Part shown: piece by piece, positions 14,201-26,612 of the stretch
How the letters are laid out: every line of letters begins with the position of its first letter
How positions within the stretch are numbered: the first letter of the stretch is position 1
NCBI RefSeq assembly: GCF_000189635.1
Contig: NW_002476174.1
Span: forward strand, 241,001-305,000
Length of the DNA stretch: 64,000 nucleotides
Source: Tetrahymena thermophila SB210
Lineage: Eukaryota > Ciliophora > Oligohymenophorea > Hymenostomatida > Tetrahymenidae
Direction: 5' to 3'
Notes under the pieces: model-generated
Databases searched by the model: none
What the model was told of the DNA's origin: nothing
What the model saw: the letters and a program-made list of their open reading frames with translations, nothing else
Program-made: the position numbers and the translations under genes

Positions 14201-17200
14201 ACTAAAATGTTTAAGAATATTTTTAATCTCCTTCTATGTTTTCCTAATTAATCTCACCTCCATGTAGTTATTATTTAGCTTCTTCTTACCTTTCTATTGT
14301 TTACCTTTTATTATTGAATGGAGTAAGATCTTCAATAAGCAATTCTTCATCATTAGGATTGATATTATCTAGCTAAAGATTCTATCTATTATCTTGCTCA
14401 CTTTAAGCTGTAGCACAGAGTTTATTACTATTCTCTTTTAATATTGAATTAATTGAACCAAGGGGATTTTATTATTGTTGATTAGGGGTAAATGGTGACG
14501 AATTTTGTAAGAAATTTCTCTATGATAGACTTGCTTCTTTGTGTACAGCATTTACAGGACTGATAGATTAATGAGTTGTAAATATATTTTGTTGATTCTT
14601 CAAGTCGCTTTTATTAATATCATCATGAAGCCCTGATTAAGTAAGGTTATAATCTATCGGGATATTTTATTATTCTACTACCTAGTCAAAGCATGAAACT
14701 ATTCTATGGTGATTATCTGTGGTTGTAGACCCAGCCACAGAGGAGTTCATATAAAATCTTAAGTCTTACCCATTAAAATTGGAAGGATTTGCACTTTTAT
14801 AAGGCTACGAATTGAAAGGATGAAATGCAGAAGAATTTTGAGAAAGAGGTGAAACATTTGAATTCTTATGATTTTGGTATGATGTTTAGTATTAATTCAG
14901 CTATGCTATGTTTTGTAAGTTCAAGTTAGACTAATGATGAAGTTAATTATCACTAGATAGAGTGCCAAGCAACTAAGAATTAGATTTCGTGTTGGAATTA
15001 TTTAGCTAGTTTTATAAGAGAATATTTTCATTATACTTATTAGCATAAATATGAGGGGATGACATGTGAGAATTAGCAAATAATTAACTTTTTTATACTT
15101 CATTTTGTAATGTAATTTAAACATTTTATTGATCTATCAGTTTTTTTTATTATTCAATTAACTATTTAAGCTGTTCTTCTATATAAATAGAAGAAATGCT
15201 ATTGTTAGCACCCAATCCAATCTCTGATTTAGATCTTTTAATAAACTCTTGGATATCTTTTTCATTGTAATTACCTCCACTAAAGTTTTTTCTTATGAAC
15301 TCTTCAAAAATAGGATTCACCCAACCCTTAACTTCTTCTTCGATCTAAGGATCTACAAATCTTCTTTAAACCATCAAATGATCCACAGATTTTACTTCTC
15401 TAAGCTTTCTTTTTTCTTCAACTAATTCCTTAACTTGTTTTTAGTTTTCATCATTTTATATTTTTTATATTCCAAAACTGTTATTGTTATTTAATTATGG
15501 ATAGTTACTTAAACTCTATGATTATTATATTTCTTAATTTTTAGAAGCCTTCTTTACGTCTTCATCACTGTTTTATCTACTGTGTAACTTTTCTTTGTGT
15601 AAGTTTTATCTTTCAAATGTCTAAATTTAGTCAGTTTTTTGATCATTGTCAGGTAATTTGGCTGAAACATTATTTTGAATAAATGATGTTTATTAATATG
15701 AAGTTACTAGGGGATTTGGAGTATAATTTTATTAAGTTACATCACTATTTTAATTGGTTTTACTTTCAAATTAAGTTAATTATTAAGTTGTAGGTTTGAA
15801 ACTATCAAATTAATTGGTTATAGACGAAGAAGCAATATATTGCGAACCTTTTGTATTATTATTATTTTGATTTATAGGTTTATAGCTGTCATATTATGGT
15901 ATAGAAGAAATAATATTTGAGGATGATCTAGTGTTTACTTAATTTAATAAAGCTGGTGACTAAACTTTATATGTAGTAAAGGTTGTAACAGTTGTAGTAA
16001 TTTATTCTGGATTTCTAAACTCAGTTAATAATTATTTATTTGGCTACTCACTTTTAGATCTTTACTCTTCCAAAAATTATGTTTGTTTGTATTTTATATA
16101 ATCTTCTGTTGACATAGAAGATAAATCAATTACTGGTTTACTAGCTTATGTATTATTTTATACTTAATAGTTACTACTTAAACTGCTATACTATTAATTA
16201 AAAGTGCTATTTATAGCATTAATTGCAGAGTTTGCACCTTCACTTATTCCATTTTACTGCCCTGTTAGATTAGAAATGTAATTTGAAACGAAATTTGAGG
16301 TAGAGTTATTAGATGGATTGTTAGCTATGCTAATATTGTTAGATGTGCCATTATTATTAGCAAATGAGTTTTCAACAGGAATTGGATTATTGTTGCTTGG
16401 ATTAGTATTATTGATAGGAATAGTATTGCCGTTAGAATTATTAGTTGTGCTTAAAATGGGATTATTTAAAGAAGATATTTAAGTTGCATATACTTAAATA
16501 TTATTATTTAATAAATAATTAGAAGGATTTTAAGCAAAAGAATTAGCTGTAGTAGATTAATTATCAATAGGAATTTAAACAGGGATTATTTATTCTACTT
16601 TCTCTTCTTTGTTTTTAGATGTCTTTTTTACAGTTTCTTCTTATGAAACATCACTATTGATTTATTTTGTGGCATCTTAAGTATTTTAATTTTAGTAAAC
16701 ACTACTAACCATTTATGAAGGAACTCCAAAATTTAAATAATTTTTAACTAAATCATTTCCAATAAATTTTTGATCTTTAATAAAAGTTTGTTCAAGTTAT
16801 TGACCAACAATGCCATCATACTTTTATGAGAAGCTATTTAATCCTTTATACGGATCGCTGCTTATACTACGTCCTGATGCAGATGTTTCTTTTGTATTAC
16901 TTTAATCAACTACTAATATCTTAGAGCTAATATCAATTTAACTTTTATCCCTGTATACACTTTCTCTCACTTTTTGTTCTTATTTTAACTCTTCTAGCAA
17001 TTTGGCCTGAGAAGGTGTAAATGATCCCTCCTTTTTTTAAGCTAAGGGATCAACTGTACTTGACCTGTTACTACTTCTTTTGTTTGTTTAGCTAAGTTCT
17101 GAAACTTTACAAAAATAAAAATAAGTTAAATATTTTAATGAATAAAGAAACAAATTTATTTATTTACTTGTAATATTTTGAGCCTAAATAATACTTTCTA

Positions 17201-19404
17201 ATTTAACTTCTTACAAAGCAGCTATTTTATCTGATTTACCAACATCAGCTATTTATGAAGTTTCTTTATTTTCTTTTTGCAGGGACTCATAATTTTTATC
17301 AACCTATTATGCATTAGAAAAAGAAGACACTCCCATTTTTATCTCATCAATTACTTAAGGAACCTAGGAAACTTAAATATTTTGATTTTAAGGAGGGATC
17401 GATAAGGATCCGAATTAGGGAGAAGAAACAGGAAGAATATCTTTTTATTCATTTTAAATTGGCTTGTCTACAATTTTGTGAATTGGTTACTGTTCATATA
17501 AAGGAGGTCTTCCTATAATTTCTGATAATGGAATTTCATCGAATTATAATTTAGTTTGTTAAACTTAAATTGCTAAAACTTTGTCAGTAATTGATTTTTT
17601 GTAGCTATAATCTATGAAGGCAGAGTTTTAAATACCTTTTTTAGTGTCAGGAGACTAATTTTTGCTGACTGAATTTTATTGCTAACTTTCAATTCTACCT
17701 CTTTTCTATTTTATAAAGAATTTATTTAATATAAAAGCTAAAAATTTAAAAGAGATTTCAAAAATATTAAAATTTACAATTTAATCTACTAGCCCATCTT
17801 AATCATTTACAACTACATTGAAAACTGAGGTATTCAAGTTATTATTCACTAAATACATATCATTATTACTTTATAATAAATAGTTATTTTAAGAAATCTA
17901 GTGTGAAGGCTAAAATGAAGAAGCTAATGAAGTCATAGCTGAATAATTAATTGGGTATGGAGGAGCTGATTCGCCTCTTAAATTAGCTTTCTCTTGAATA
18001 TTTGTTTGCTAGCTATAAATACTTTCTTATGCTTTAGTTTAGTTAGTAGCAGCACCTATTTATTCTTGCTTTGTGTCAGGCAGGACTGTAGCTTACAAAC
18101 TTTGTTAGCTTTTCAATCTATTTTCACTGATTCCAGGTTTTGATGCTGGGATAGATCTATCGCTTTGCAATGGAGTATTGATAGCTTAGTTTTAATACTA
18201 CATATTTTAGGCCTTCTCTAAAGGGATATTAAATTTATATGGTCTGTTTTGAGTAGCTTAAAATTACTATGCTATATATATAGGCTATGAAGGCTAAAGA
18301 CTTTATGAACTCCTAATATTTTATCTGCTTTCATGAGGAGATTAAACTATACTTGAATTATTTTATATTGAACTATCAGTAACTTATCTATTTGCTAAAG
18401 ATGCATCTACTTACACTCCTTTCTGCTATTAAACTACTACTTCTTGCTATAATTTTGTAAAGAATAAAATAAATTATGTTTAATATTGCTTATCTAATTT
18501 AAATATATTTCATATCATAAATTTATTATTTATTTTTTCAATTTTCTACTTAAGTTAAAACGTTTTGTATTTATTTATTTAATATAAATTTATCTTATTT
18601 TAATTATAAAAAATAATTATTTGTTAAAGTATTATACCTATTGAGGTTATTGCTAATTTGAAATTGGTGCTCTTTGATATGTTATTACTGACTATACTTG
18701 CTAGGATTGAATAGGCTAAGTATTTTATCTTGCATTTTAAATATACCCTTTTTATATTGATAAATTAATTCAAAATATACTTTTTGAAATTAAACAGTTT
18801 TATAGTTTAAAATAAATGCATAGATTTTAAATATAATAAATTACCTTGTTGAGAGATTGGTATTGTAGAATTTATTTAAAATACTGCTGAGGAAACAAAG
18901 GATTAGTTTTATGAGAAATCCTTAGGAGTGAGAATATGCATTTCACTTCTTTTTTTGGTATTATTATTAATGCCTTAATTGGAAACGAAACTTTGGGCAT
19001 CTTAATTTCTAAGATTCTATTAAGATTCTGGATAGCGATTTTAAAAACTAGTATTTGAGTTCATTTACTGTTGTTAATCTTTTATTTGACTATCACCCAT
19101 CTTGGAAGATCCTGGAGTGAGACTCATTTGAGAATTTATTTTTAACTATGGCACTGATGGTTGCTATTTTATTTAAAAATTAGAAAATTTTATTGGAGAC
19201 TTGGCTAGTTCGTTCAGTATTATTTTTATGTTTAAATAATTTTTTTACAGATTTGGGAGATACATAAGTCTCAGGCTCTAAAGACTAAGACATTTTATCT
19301 GTTGGATTGATAGTTTTGTAAGTAACCGATCTCTAAGTTTTTATGATTTTACGACTTTAACTTAGGTTTGATAATCTCGAAGACTAAGTTGGCTATAAAC
19401 TCAT
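11238..19404 (-). CDS. Giant Q/N/S-rich protein, about 2,500 residues, function unknown
   Basis: Exons read: 19249-19404, 18845-19199, 18638-18747, 17778-18446, 17168-17705, 12785-17104, 12096-12725 and a last block from 12014 down. All phases agree. It starts MSLQPTQSSRLSNLSQSR. Nearly the whole protein is Gln, Asn and Ser, with Asn/Thr-rich tracts around 16300-16500. A less biased, charged helical stretch lies near 15160-15470 and includes VKSVDHLMVQRRFVDPQIE and EVKGWVNPIFEEFIRK. Charged coiled-coil-like segments near 12100-13250 and 11400-11500 include KEQLEKIESKLQQEEQEYQ. No enzyme domain is seen. It may be a scaffold or condensate-forming protein, which is inference only. The extreme 3' end is unresolved: the TGA at 11238 needs a final intron from the GTATTA donor, and another splice would end at 11186. 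Confidence 0.72.
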
Positions 19405-20885
19405 TTCTTTTAATTATTTCTTATTTATTAATTTAATTAAATTTACAAAAAGAATCTTACAAATTTATATATTAAATTACTAAGCGTAACTATCTATCTA
19501 TCTACATATTTATTATAATCAAATGCAATATTTAATTGAATATTTCTACAGATTAATTTCTAACTTTGCTTTTTTGTTTCCCACCTATTTTTTTTGCTAT
19601 GCTATATGCTTTTTTCTTAATCAGCTAAAAAATTGTATTCTTTTTAGATTGTTTACTGTCTTTTCAATTTAAGAATTCATTTAAAAGATATAACACTCAA
19701 CGATTTCACTGAATCTTTCTCAAACAATAAAAATTTTTATTTTTATTTTGCATTTTAAATAATAAAAATTAATGTCTTTTGAAGGTAATTCTTCACTGAT
19801 AATTATTCCCCTCTAAATCACTGATCCTAAAAATAATTCTAAGCATTTTGAATTTTCCTAAAAATTTTAAACGAATGAGGAAAATATATAAACAACCACA
19901 AATATTCAGTAGTAGCATTTTTATTATAGTAACTATTATTTTTGAAAATTTATTTTGATTCTTATAAAAAGTTTATTTTCTATTTCAATCATTCTGTTAA
20001 AAACTTTGAAGATCACAGTTAAGCAAATGCTAAAATTTTTAATAATATAAAATAAGTTTTTTTATTTTATTTTTTGCTTAATTTGATAAATTAGTAAGTA
20101 ATTAGAATTTTTTTAATTCCAAAACTTCATCTTTTCTTTTTAATTTAAAAATTTATAACAAAAAATCAAAAGATTCTAATTTAAATATATTTTTTTTTTT
20201 TGGTACATTTTTTAGATTATTTTAAAATTATTTTAAATATTTATTTTTTTTGTTATCTTTACTTATTTAAATTTAAAAATTATTATTAAAAATATTTATT
20301 TGTCTATTTTTCTTGTAATAAAATTTTTAAAAATATTAATTAGATTTAATAAAAATTTCAATTAGATTTGATAAAAATTTCAATAAGAAATTAATTTCAA
20401 GCTATTATTGAACTGGCTGATAATTAATTATCAATTTTGGATAATAAATTAGTAACAAATATTAAAAGTAAATTAACTGAAAATGTAATATATAAAGAAG
20501 TAAAGTGATATTTTTTAATAATTTAATAAAATTTGATTAGCGGTTCAGAAATTTTTTAAGTTTATAGATTGATTATAGTTGTTGATTTATTGGTTAGATT
20601 ATTTTTCAAAATCATATTTTTATTTCATCAGATTAACTCATTTATAAGTTAACATTTATATTGTAAGGACTGTTTTCTTCATCAGAATTTTATCTAATAA
20701 AACCAGTATTTTTTAGAATACTTTAATTTTTTTAAATTTTTTTAATGATAAAGATTGAAACCAAAAAGAAAGCTAACACAATGGCAAAAACCACTAAGAA
20801 TCCATAATATTCTTTCAAAATTATTAATGCTTAAGAATCTTCTGGCTTTTCTTAGGGCAAAATCTCGTCATAAAAAGGAAGCCTC
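19405..20885. other. Intergenic, AT-rich
   Basis: 5' flank of the giant gene and 3' flank of the secreted-protein gene. Contains a TCTA tetranucleotide run near 19492-19505 and long A/T tracts. An ATG-initiated frame at 20745-21053 (+) is antisense to the next gene's 3' end and was not accepted. Confidence 0.6.
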
Positions 20886-21923
20886 TCAATTAAGAAATAA
20901 CTATCTAAGACAAGCTTTATTCTCAAGAACATCTTAATGGTCACTACTTTATCTATAAACAAAAAATTAATAAATGAATTTATAACTAATAACAATTATA
21001 CCTTATAGCAAGATTTCTTGCACTATCTCAAAAGAATTTTAGAAGTTGATTGAAAGAGCATTATCTTTTAAAGTAATAAGAGTAGAATTTCTTTGAGTAA
21101 ATTCTGTAGAATTTATATTATAGGTAAGTCCTACTTAAGCTTTTAAAATGTAAAGAGTAGGATAATTCTCAAATTTAATTTTAATATATTTTTGCTAGAT
21201 AAAGCTCTTGTAAATCAGAGAATCTGGGTCATACTTTACTGTAGTTTGGATGTTTGGTAAATTATCTATAAAAAATGCCACTTTTATTGGGTAGTAAGGA
21301 TCTTGCTTGAGGGGTTAATATTATGAGGCAGTGATAACTAAATTATTCTAAGGTTATTAAATCGATTAATATTTTTATGAGTTTCGAAACTATGTCAATC
21401 TTTATTCTGTATCAGCTACTCTTACCCAAGAAATGTAGCGTATGTAAGAGTACTAGTTATAGACAGTTTCTAAAATTATTTTAGATTACGCTACTTCATC
21501 CTAAGTACCCTTTCTTAGTATTTTAAAAATAAGAGAGCAATAGTTGATGTATTAGGAATATTCGTCTGGATTACATATTGATTAGATTTCATAAACAGGA
21601 AATTCTAAAAATACGTTGACTGGTAAGTATTATGTTCCATCTTATTAAAGGTTATAGAGTTGTTTCATCTTAAACTTATCTTATCCTTTTTCAAAGTAAA
21701 CTTCTAAGTCATAACAAGAAGAGTAGAACCTATAAATAGTGAATTGCAAATTGATTGACATTTCCTCTTGAGTACTATTTGTGAGTACAAAATCAATAAA
21801 ATTCATGAAAGAGTCAGCTAAGAAACACTCACTAAGGTCGCTATGCTTTGAGACAGCTTATTAGCTTTGAGTTAATGTAGTTTAAACTAAAATAATTAAA
21901 AATATCAAATGTAGGATTTTCAT
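20886..21923 (-). CDS. Secreted or membrane-anchored protein, unknown function
   Basis: A single exon gives 345 residues. The N-terminus MKILHLIFLIILVQTTLTQS is a textbook signal peptide: Lys, a hydrophobic core, then polar residues with a likely cleavage site near residue 19. The mature part is moderately hydrophobic and has about half a dozen Cys, including SECFLAD, SSCYDLE, SICNPDE and NYCSLIF, plus many Tyr. This fits a secretory-pathway protein, perhaps disulfide-bonded. A hydrophobic stretch near residue 300 (GIIVISYKFIYQFFVY) could be a membrane anchor. I recognise no domain. No intron is needed from ATG to TGA. Confidence 0.83.
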
Positions 21924-23029
21924 AAGTAATTCTTTTTATTAATTTTTTATGTTATTTAAAAAATTAATTAATATCAACAAACATAAATTTTTTTTTAAAG
22001 CAGTAAAAAGTTTATGTTAAATATGTATTATAATTTGTCCAATTTTTATTTTTTTTAAATGTTGAATGATGAAGTATTATTAAAAAGCTGTTTTTCTTCC
22101 TGAAATTTTATTTAAAAACAAATAATCTAAAATAACATATTTTCGTTCTTTCATTCATTAGAAAAAAGTTTATTATTTAAATTAGCCAATCATCAATCTA
22201 TCAAATTTAAAAAAAATAAATCAGTAAAATTTGTTCGTATTATATTTATAAACATCCTTTTAAAAAATTTAATCTAATATTTTTATAATAACTAAATTTT
22301 TACATGCAAATTAAAAAAAGTTTATTTTTTAAAGCAATCAAAAAATTAATAGAATTTTGTGTTTACTGAAAAATAAATTGAAAAAATTAATTATTTCATA
22401 AATAAATTTAAGAGATAGTTTGTAATTTTGATATTTTAAATAAATAAAGTTACAAATATGAAATATTTTACACAGCTATTAAATTTATACAGTTAGTTAA
22501 TTTAATCATTTTTTATAAATAAATTTTTTTATTTATTAATCTTAAAATATAAAAGGAAATTACTGGCTTAAATAAAAAACAATTTGTTTGCTTGCAAGAA
22601 TACCTTCAAAATAATTAAAAGCTCCAGTTTTAATTTATTTACTATAACTTAGCAAAAGATATTTGAATTTTATTGCTTTTGAAATCTACTAGAGATTAGA
22701 AAGAAAGAAAGATAGATAGATTGATTGATAGTTGACTTTATTTGCAGGCCTTTACTTAAAATTAGCTGAAAATAAGTATTAAGAATGTAAATAAAAAGAA
22801 AGAAAAATTAAATGAAATGAAATGGCATAAATAAAAAAGATGAAAAAAGAAAATAATTAAAAAAAGAAAAAATGAAAGACAGAAGAAAAAAAAAGAACTA
22901 AAAAATAAAATGAATTTAAAAGAATTGTAGAAAGAAAGTATAAAGAAAATAAATGGAATTAAAAAGAAGAGATGAAAAAAGTAATTAATTAATGGTCAAA
23001 AGCTTGCAAGGGAAAAGAAGCCACATTAC
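21924..23029. other. Intergenic with a strong polypurine tract
   Basis: 21924-22690 is plain AT-rich DNA. From about 22690 to 22985 the plus strand is overwhelmingly purine (repeated GAAA, GAAAA and AAAG units). It begins with GAAA/GATA/GATT tetranucleotide repeats at 22700-22730. This strand asymmetry lies directly downstream of the minus-strand gene ending at 23030, so its 3' UTR would be pyrimidine-rich. Confidence 0.6.
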
Positions 23030-23587
23030 TCACATTGCAAGGATGGTGAGTAAAGTCATTTAAAAGGTATTACATTTACATGAACATAAACCATACTTTT
23101 CTTCTATATTATATTCTTTCCAATTCTCCACTTCATAAACCTCTTATATCTGGGGGTTAAAGTAAATTCTATGATTTTTGTTTGTTCCCTTTGAAATCAC
23201 TACTCCAAAGTGATCTTTTCTTTCTTCTCCATGTTGGTCTGTGTTTAGAGGAGATTAAGTCTTCACATTTCTCTTTGTCGTGTCTTCTTACACTAATATT
23301 CCTTTCATCTTCTTCTTTTGCTTAGGAGGTTATGAAGGTGGATTTGTCATATTTAATGTATCTTGTGACTACTAATTCTGTAACTTCCTTGCTGGTGAAC
23401 CTGGTGCTAATCCATCGTTCTCTGATGAAGAATTCTTGCTTCTCAACTACTCGATTGCCATTTCTTGACTTATCAAGCCTTATTTCTACTTCTTTTTGAT
23501 TTCTTCTTTTTTCTTAGTTTCTGCTGAAGGTTGATCAATTTTTATTTTGGAAATCGATGCGAGATCTGCTACTTTATTTTTATTCAT
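23030..23587 (-). CDS. Small protein with PP1-docking-like motifs
   Basis: A single exon of 186 codons gives 185 residues. The N-terminal half is charged (KKKEEIKKKQKQG, then a Ser-rich stretch). It continues with KKKMKGILVQED around residue 95 and HRIYFNPQIQEVYEVENWKEY around residues 145-165. The tail contains CSCKC. KGIL resembles the SILK/KGIL site of protein phosphatase 1 inhibitor-2, and RIYF fits the RVxF consensus ([K/R]-[V/I]-x-F). Together they suggest a PP1 regulatory subunit. That is inference from two short motifs. No catalytic domain, signal peptide or membrane segment is present. Confidence 0.75.
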
Positions 23588-24412
23588 CTTTCTAATTTTT
23601 ATTTGCAATGATGATGATGATGATTGATTGACTCTAGTTTTGATATTTAAATTTTAAATATAGAGCAAATACCTATTATTTTATCTTAAAATGCTAATAA
23701 AATGCAAAAAAGAATTATATATAATTATTCAATGTTACTGTTTCTGGTTGCAATAATAACTTCTATTAGAGTTTGTTAAATTGTGTTTGAAAAAAAAAAC
23801 TTGCTTTCGGTTTTTAGAAAGGTATTTTTTTGATATTTTATGATAATAATTGTTTTTTATATAATTGATGCTTGGAGTACTTGAATTAAATAAATAGTTC
23901 TTGTTTGCTTTTAATAATTTATTAAATATAATTTAAAGGTTTTTGCATAGATAATCTCTATATCAAATAGGAGTTAGCAAAATAATAAACAAAAATCAAT
24001 TATAATTACTGCAGTCTATTCCTATTTTTATTCTTATAAAATAAATAAATTGAAGTGTAATAACACTTTTATAATAAGTTCTATTTAAAATTCATAGATA
24101 CTCTATAAAGTATTTTAGTTTTTCAAATATAAATATTCAGTTTTTGCATTTAATTAATTGGCTTACAAAAAATTTAAATTCATTAAATAGAATTATATTT
24201 CACAATTGAATAAAAATTGTTAATAACTCTAATTTTTTAATAATTTTATAACTTATTGTTGGAAAAAGGTTAAACAAAAGTTTTAATTATTTATTTTATT
24301 TAAGTATTTTTTAAATTTCAAATAAAGAAATTGCTAAAAAAAATGAAAATAAGTCAATTTAAATTGCTACTTTCATAAACACTCAAACACCTCAAAATTA
24401 ACAGAAAAAGTT

Positions 24413-24435
24413 AAGCTAGTTAGTTAGTTAGTTAG
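24413..24435. repeat. TTAG tetranucleotide microsatellite
   Basis: About five tandem copies of GTTA/TTAG in an otherwise ordinary intergenic region. Similar short tracts recur at 25500-25530 and 25700-25722. Confidence 0.8.
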
Positions 24436-25499
24436 CTCATTATTTATAAAAATAATTAATAAATAAAAACTTGAAAAGTAAATAAATACACAATTTATTT
24501 TTGCTGAATTGTTTTATTTGAAAATATATATTTGCATTTTACACTTAGATCGATGAGCTTGGTTATTCAAATTTAATAAATTTATAACTTTTTTTCTCAA
24601 ATTTTAAAAAGTATATAATCTATTTTTTATTTTGAAAATTTTCTTTCTAAAACATTACATTTTTAATATACTCATAGATTAATCTATTAAAAATAACTGT
24701 TAAAAAAATTATTCGTTACAATTCTGTCTAATTTCTAAAATTTTTAACTTGACTTAAGTGGTTTGGTCTTAAAAGTTACAGAACATTTAATTTTATTTTC
24801 AATTAAAAAATACTCATTAATTTATTTATTTAACAATCAATGTATTCATTTATTTAAAAAATATATTTATTTTAATTTGGAGCAAATATTAAAAAATTAT
24901 TTTATCAAAAATATATTGAATTTTTTTTAATTGAAAATCAAAAATTCAAACAATCCATTTTCTTTTTAACTTTTATAAAGTGTATAAAAATTTTATTTAT
25001 TTTATTTTTTAATAATTCTCTTTAGTTTATTAAGTAAATACGTAGATTTTTTTTCATATGTTTACAGCATTTACTAATTTAAAAAAAATTTTAGAAATAA
25101 TTTATCTATTTGATAATTTATAATTTAAATTTTATCAATTTTGAATTTTAGTTTGAGAAGTTCTTTAATTTCATTTAAAACTTTTAAAGTAATTTTAAAA
25201 TATTCTTGGCGGTAAATAATATTATAATAAATAGAAATTTGAATCGAATATGTATAGAATATAGTTTGTTAAATTAAATAATGATAAATTAGATAAAAAA
25301 TTAATTATAATATATTTATATTTATTATATAAATTATTTAAAGAATGTAAGAGAGGCTCACTCATTAATTGATATTTAGTAAATAATTTCTTCAATTTAA
25401 CTAAATACTTTCTTGAGAGCTATTTCATCCAGTACAGTTCTATAATAAAATAATTTTGATGTAATTATTAATGAAAGATGCATACTTATTTTTTACCAA

Positions 25500-25530
25500 C
25501 TTAGTTAGTTAGATAGATAGATAGATTGAT
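25500..25530. repeat. TTAG/GATA compound microsatellite
   Basis: TTAG units are followed directly by four GATA units and one GATT unit, so one tetranucleotide grades into another by single-base change. Confidence 0.75.
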
Positions 25531-25699
25531 CAAGAATAAGAATTACAAGAATCAATTTTATTTAATAAAATGATAATCTGAGAAAGATATCTATTTATTT
25601 TTAATTAATTTATGCTTTAATATTATTATATACACTATATAATATTAATACATTTTATACATAATTTATTAATATTATTATTTATTGGTATTAAAAGTG

Positions 25700-25722
25700 T
25701 TGATTGATTGATTGATTGATGA
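25700..25722. repeat. TGAT tetranucleotide microsatellite
   Basis: About five tandem TGAT units in intergenic DNA. Confidence 0.8.
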
Positions 25723-26612
25723 CTATTTTTTAGGTGATTTGATAATCATCAATTAGTGTTTGTTTGGTTTATATAGTTCTTGATAGATAATGATTATATG
25801 ACGATGAATATCAATACAGGCTTTATAATATATTTATTTAAAAGGATTTTTAATTTTGAAATGTTTTATATATTATTTTTATATTTTATGTTTGCAATAA
25901 TTTTATCATTTGAGTCTTCTTTCTTTTGTAGTTTGCTCACTTGCTCTTTCACTTGAAATTATTTACTTTTCTTTTCTTTTACTATTTGCTTATGATTGCT
26001 TGCTTGAAAGACTGGCTGTATGTAGAAAATTATATTATCTATGGATATTGTAAAATAGAGTTCTATATTTAATAAATTTCTTTTTGAATTAGCAATTAAA
26101 TAAGTGATAATAGTTTTATATGAAAATATTCCTTCCTTCCTATATATTTATTTATTTATTCTTCTGGCAACAGAAGTTTTTTCATTAGAAAGATTGAGTG
26201 CCTTTGTACTTTAAAATTTTTATATATTACTGTTTCTTTTATTGATAAATTATTGAAATTATTTAAAGACAGGTTTTCCTACGTACAACTAATATTTAAG
26301 CAATAATTTTTAACTAATGGGTATTTATTTATTTATGTTTGTATGTTTTTGGTTCAGCCGTTCAGCTTTTATTGAATAATAATATTGTTTTCCCTTTGCT
26401 AATATACAACAACTCTTTCTAAATAAATTATGATTGCCACTTGCCTCCACTTTATGCATCATTCTTTCTTTAAAGTTACATTATCATTATTGATTGATTT
26501 GTTTTACTATTTTCTAACACCTTTAAATACAGATTTGAATTCTATCAGACTTGCTAACTATTCTTATTGAACATGAATTACTTTATCGATAGAATTTATC
26601 TTTATTTATTTA

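Larger units (their letters stand above)
23588..26612. other. Large AT-rich intergenic region with tetranucleotide repeats
   Basis: About 3 kb with no confident gene. It holds short tetranucleotide tracts: TTAG/GTTA at 24413-24435, TTAG then GATA at 25500-25530, TGAT at 25700-25722 and TTTA at 26140-26160. Two minus-strand stretches are less AT-rich and open: 25370-25440, a possible orphan exon, and about 25755-26010. Neither has a convincing start or neighbour exon. The right part is probably 3' UTR of the gene ending at 26613. Confidence 0.5.

Noticed and set aside
20745-21053. Plus-strand ATG-to-TGA frame of about 100 codons, partly also open under the standard code
   Set aside because: It overlaps the 3' end of the signal-peptide gene on the other strand, which has a much longer, better-composed frame. 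With TGA as the only stop, 100-codon open frames arise easily by chance.
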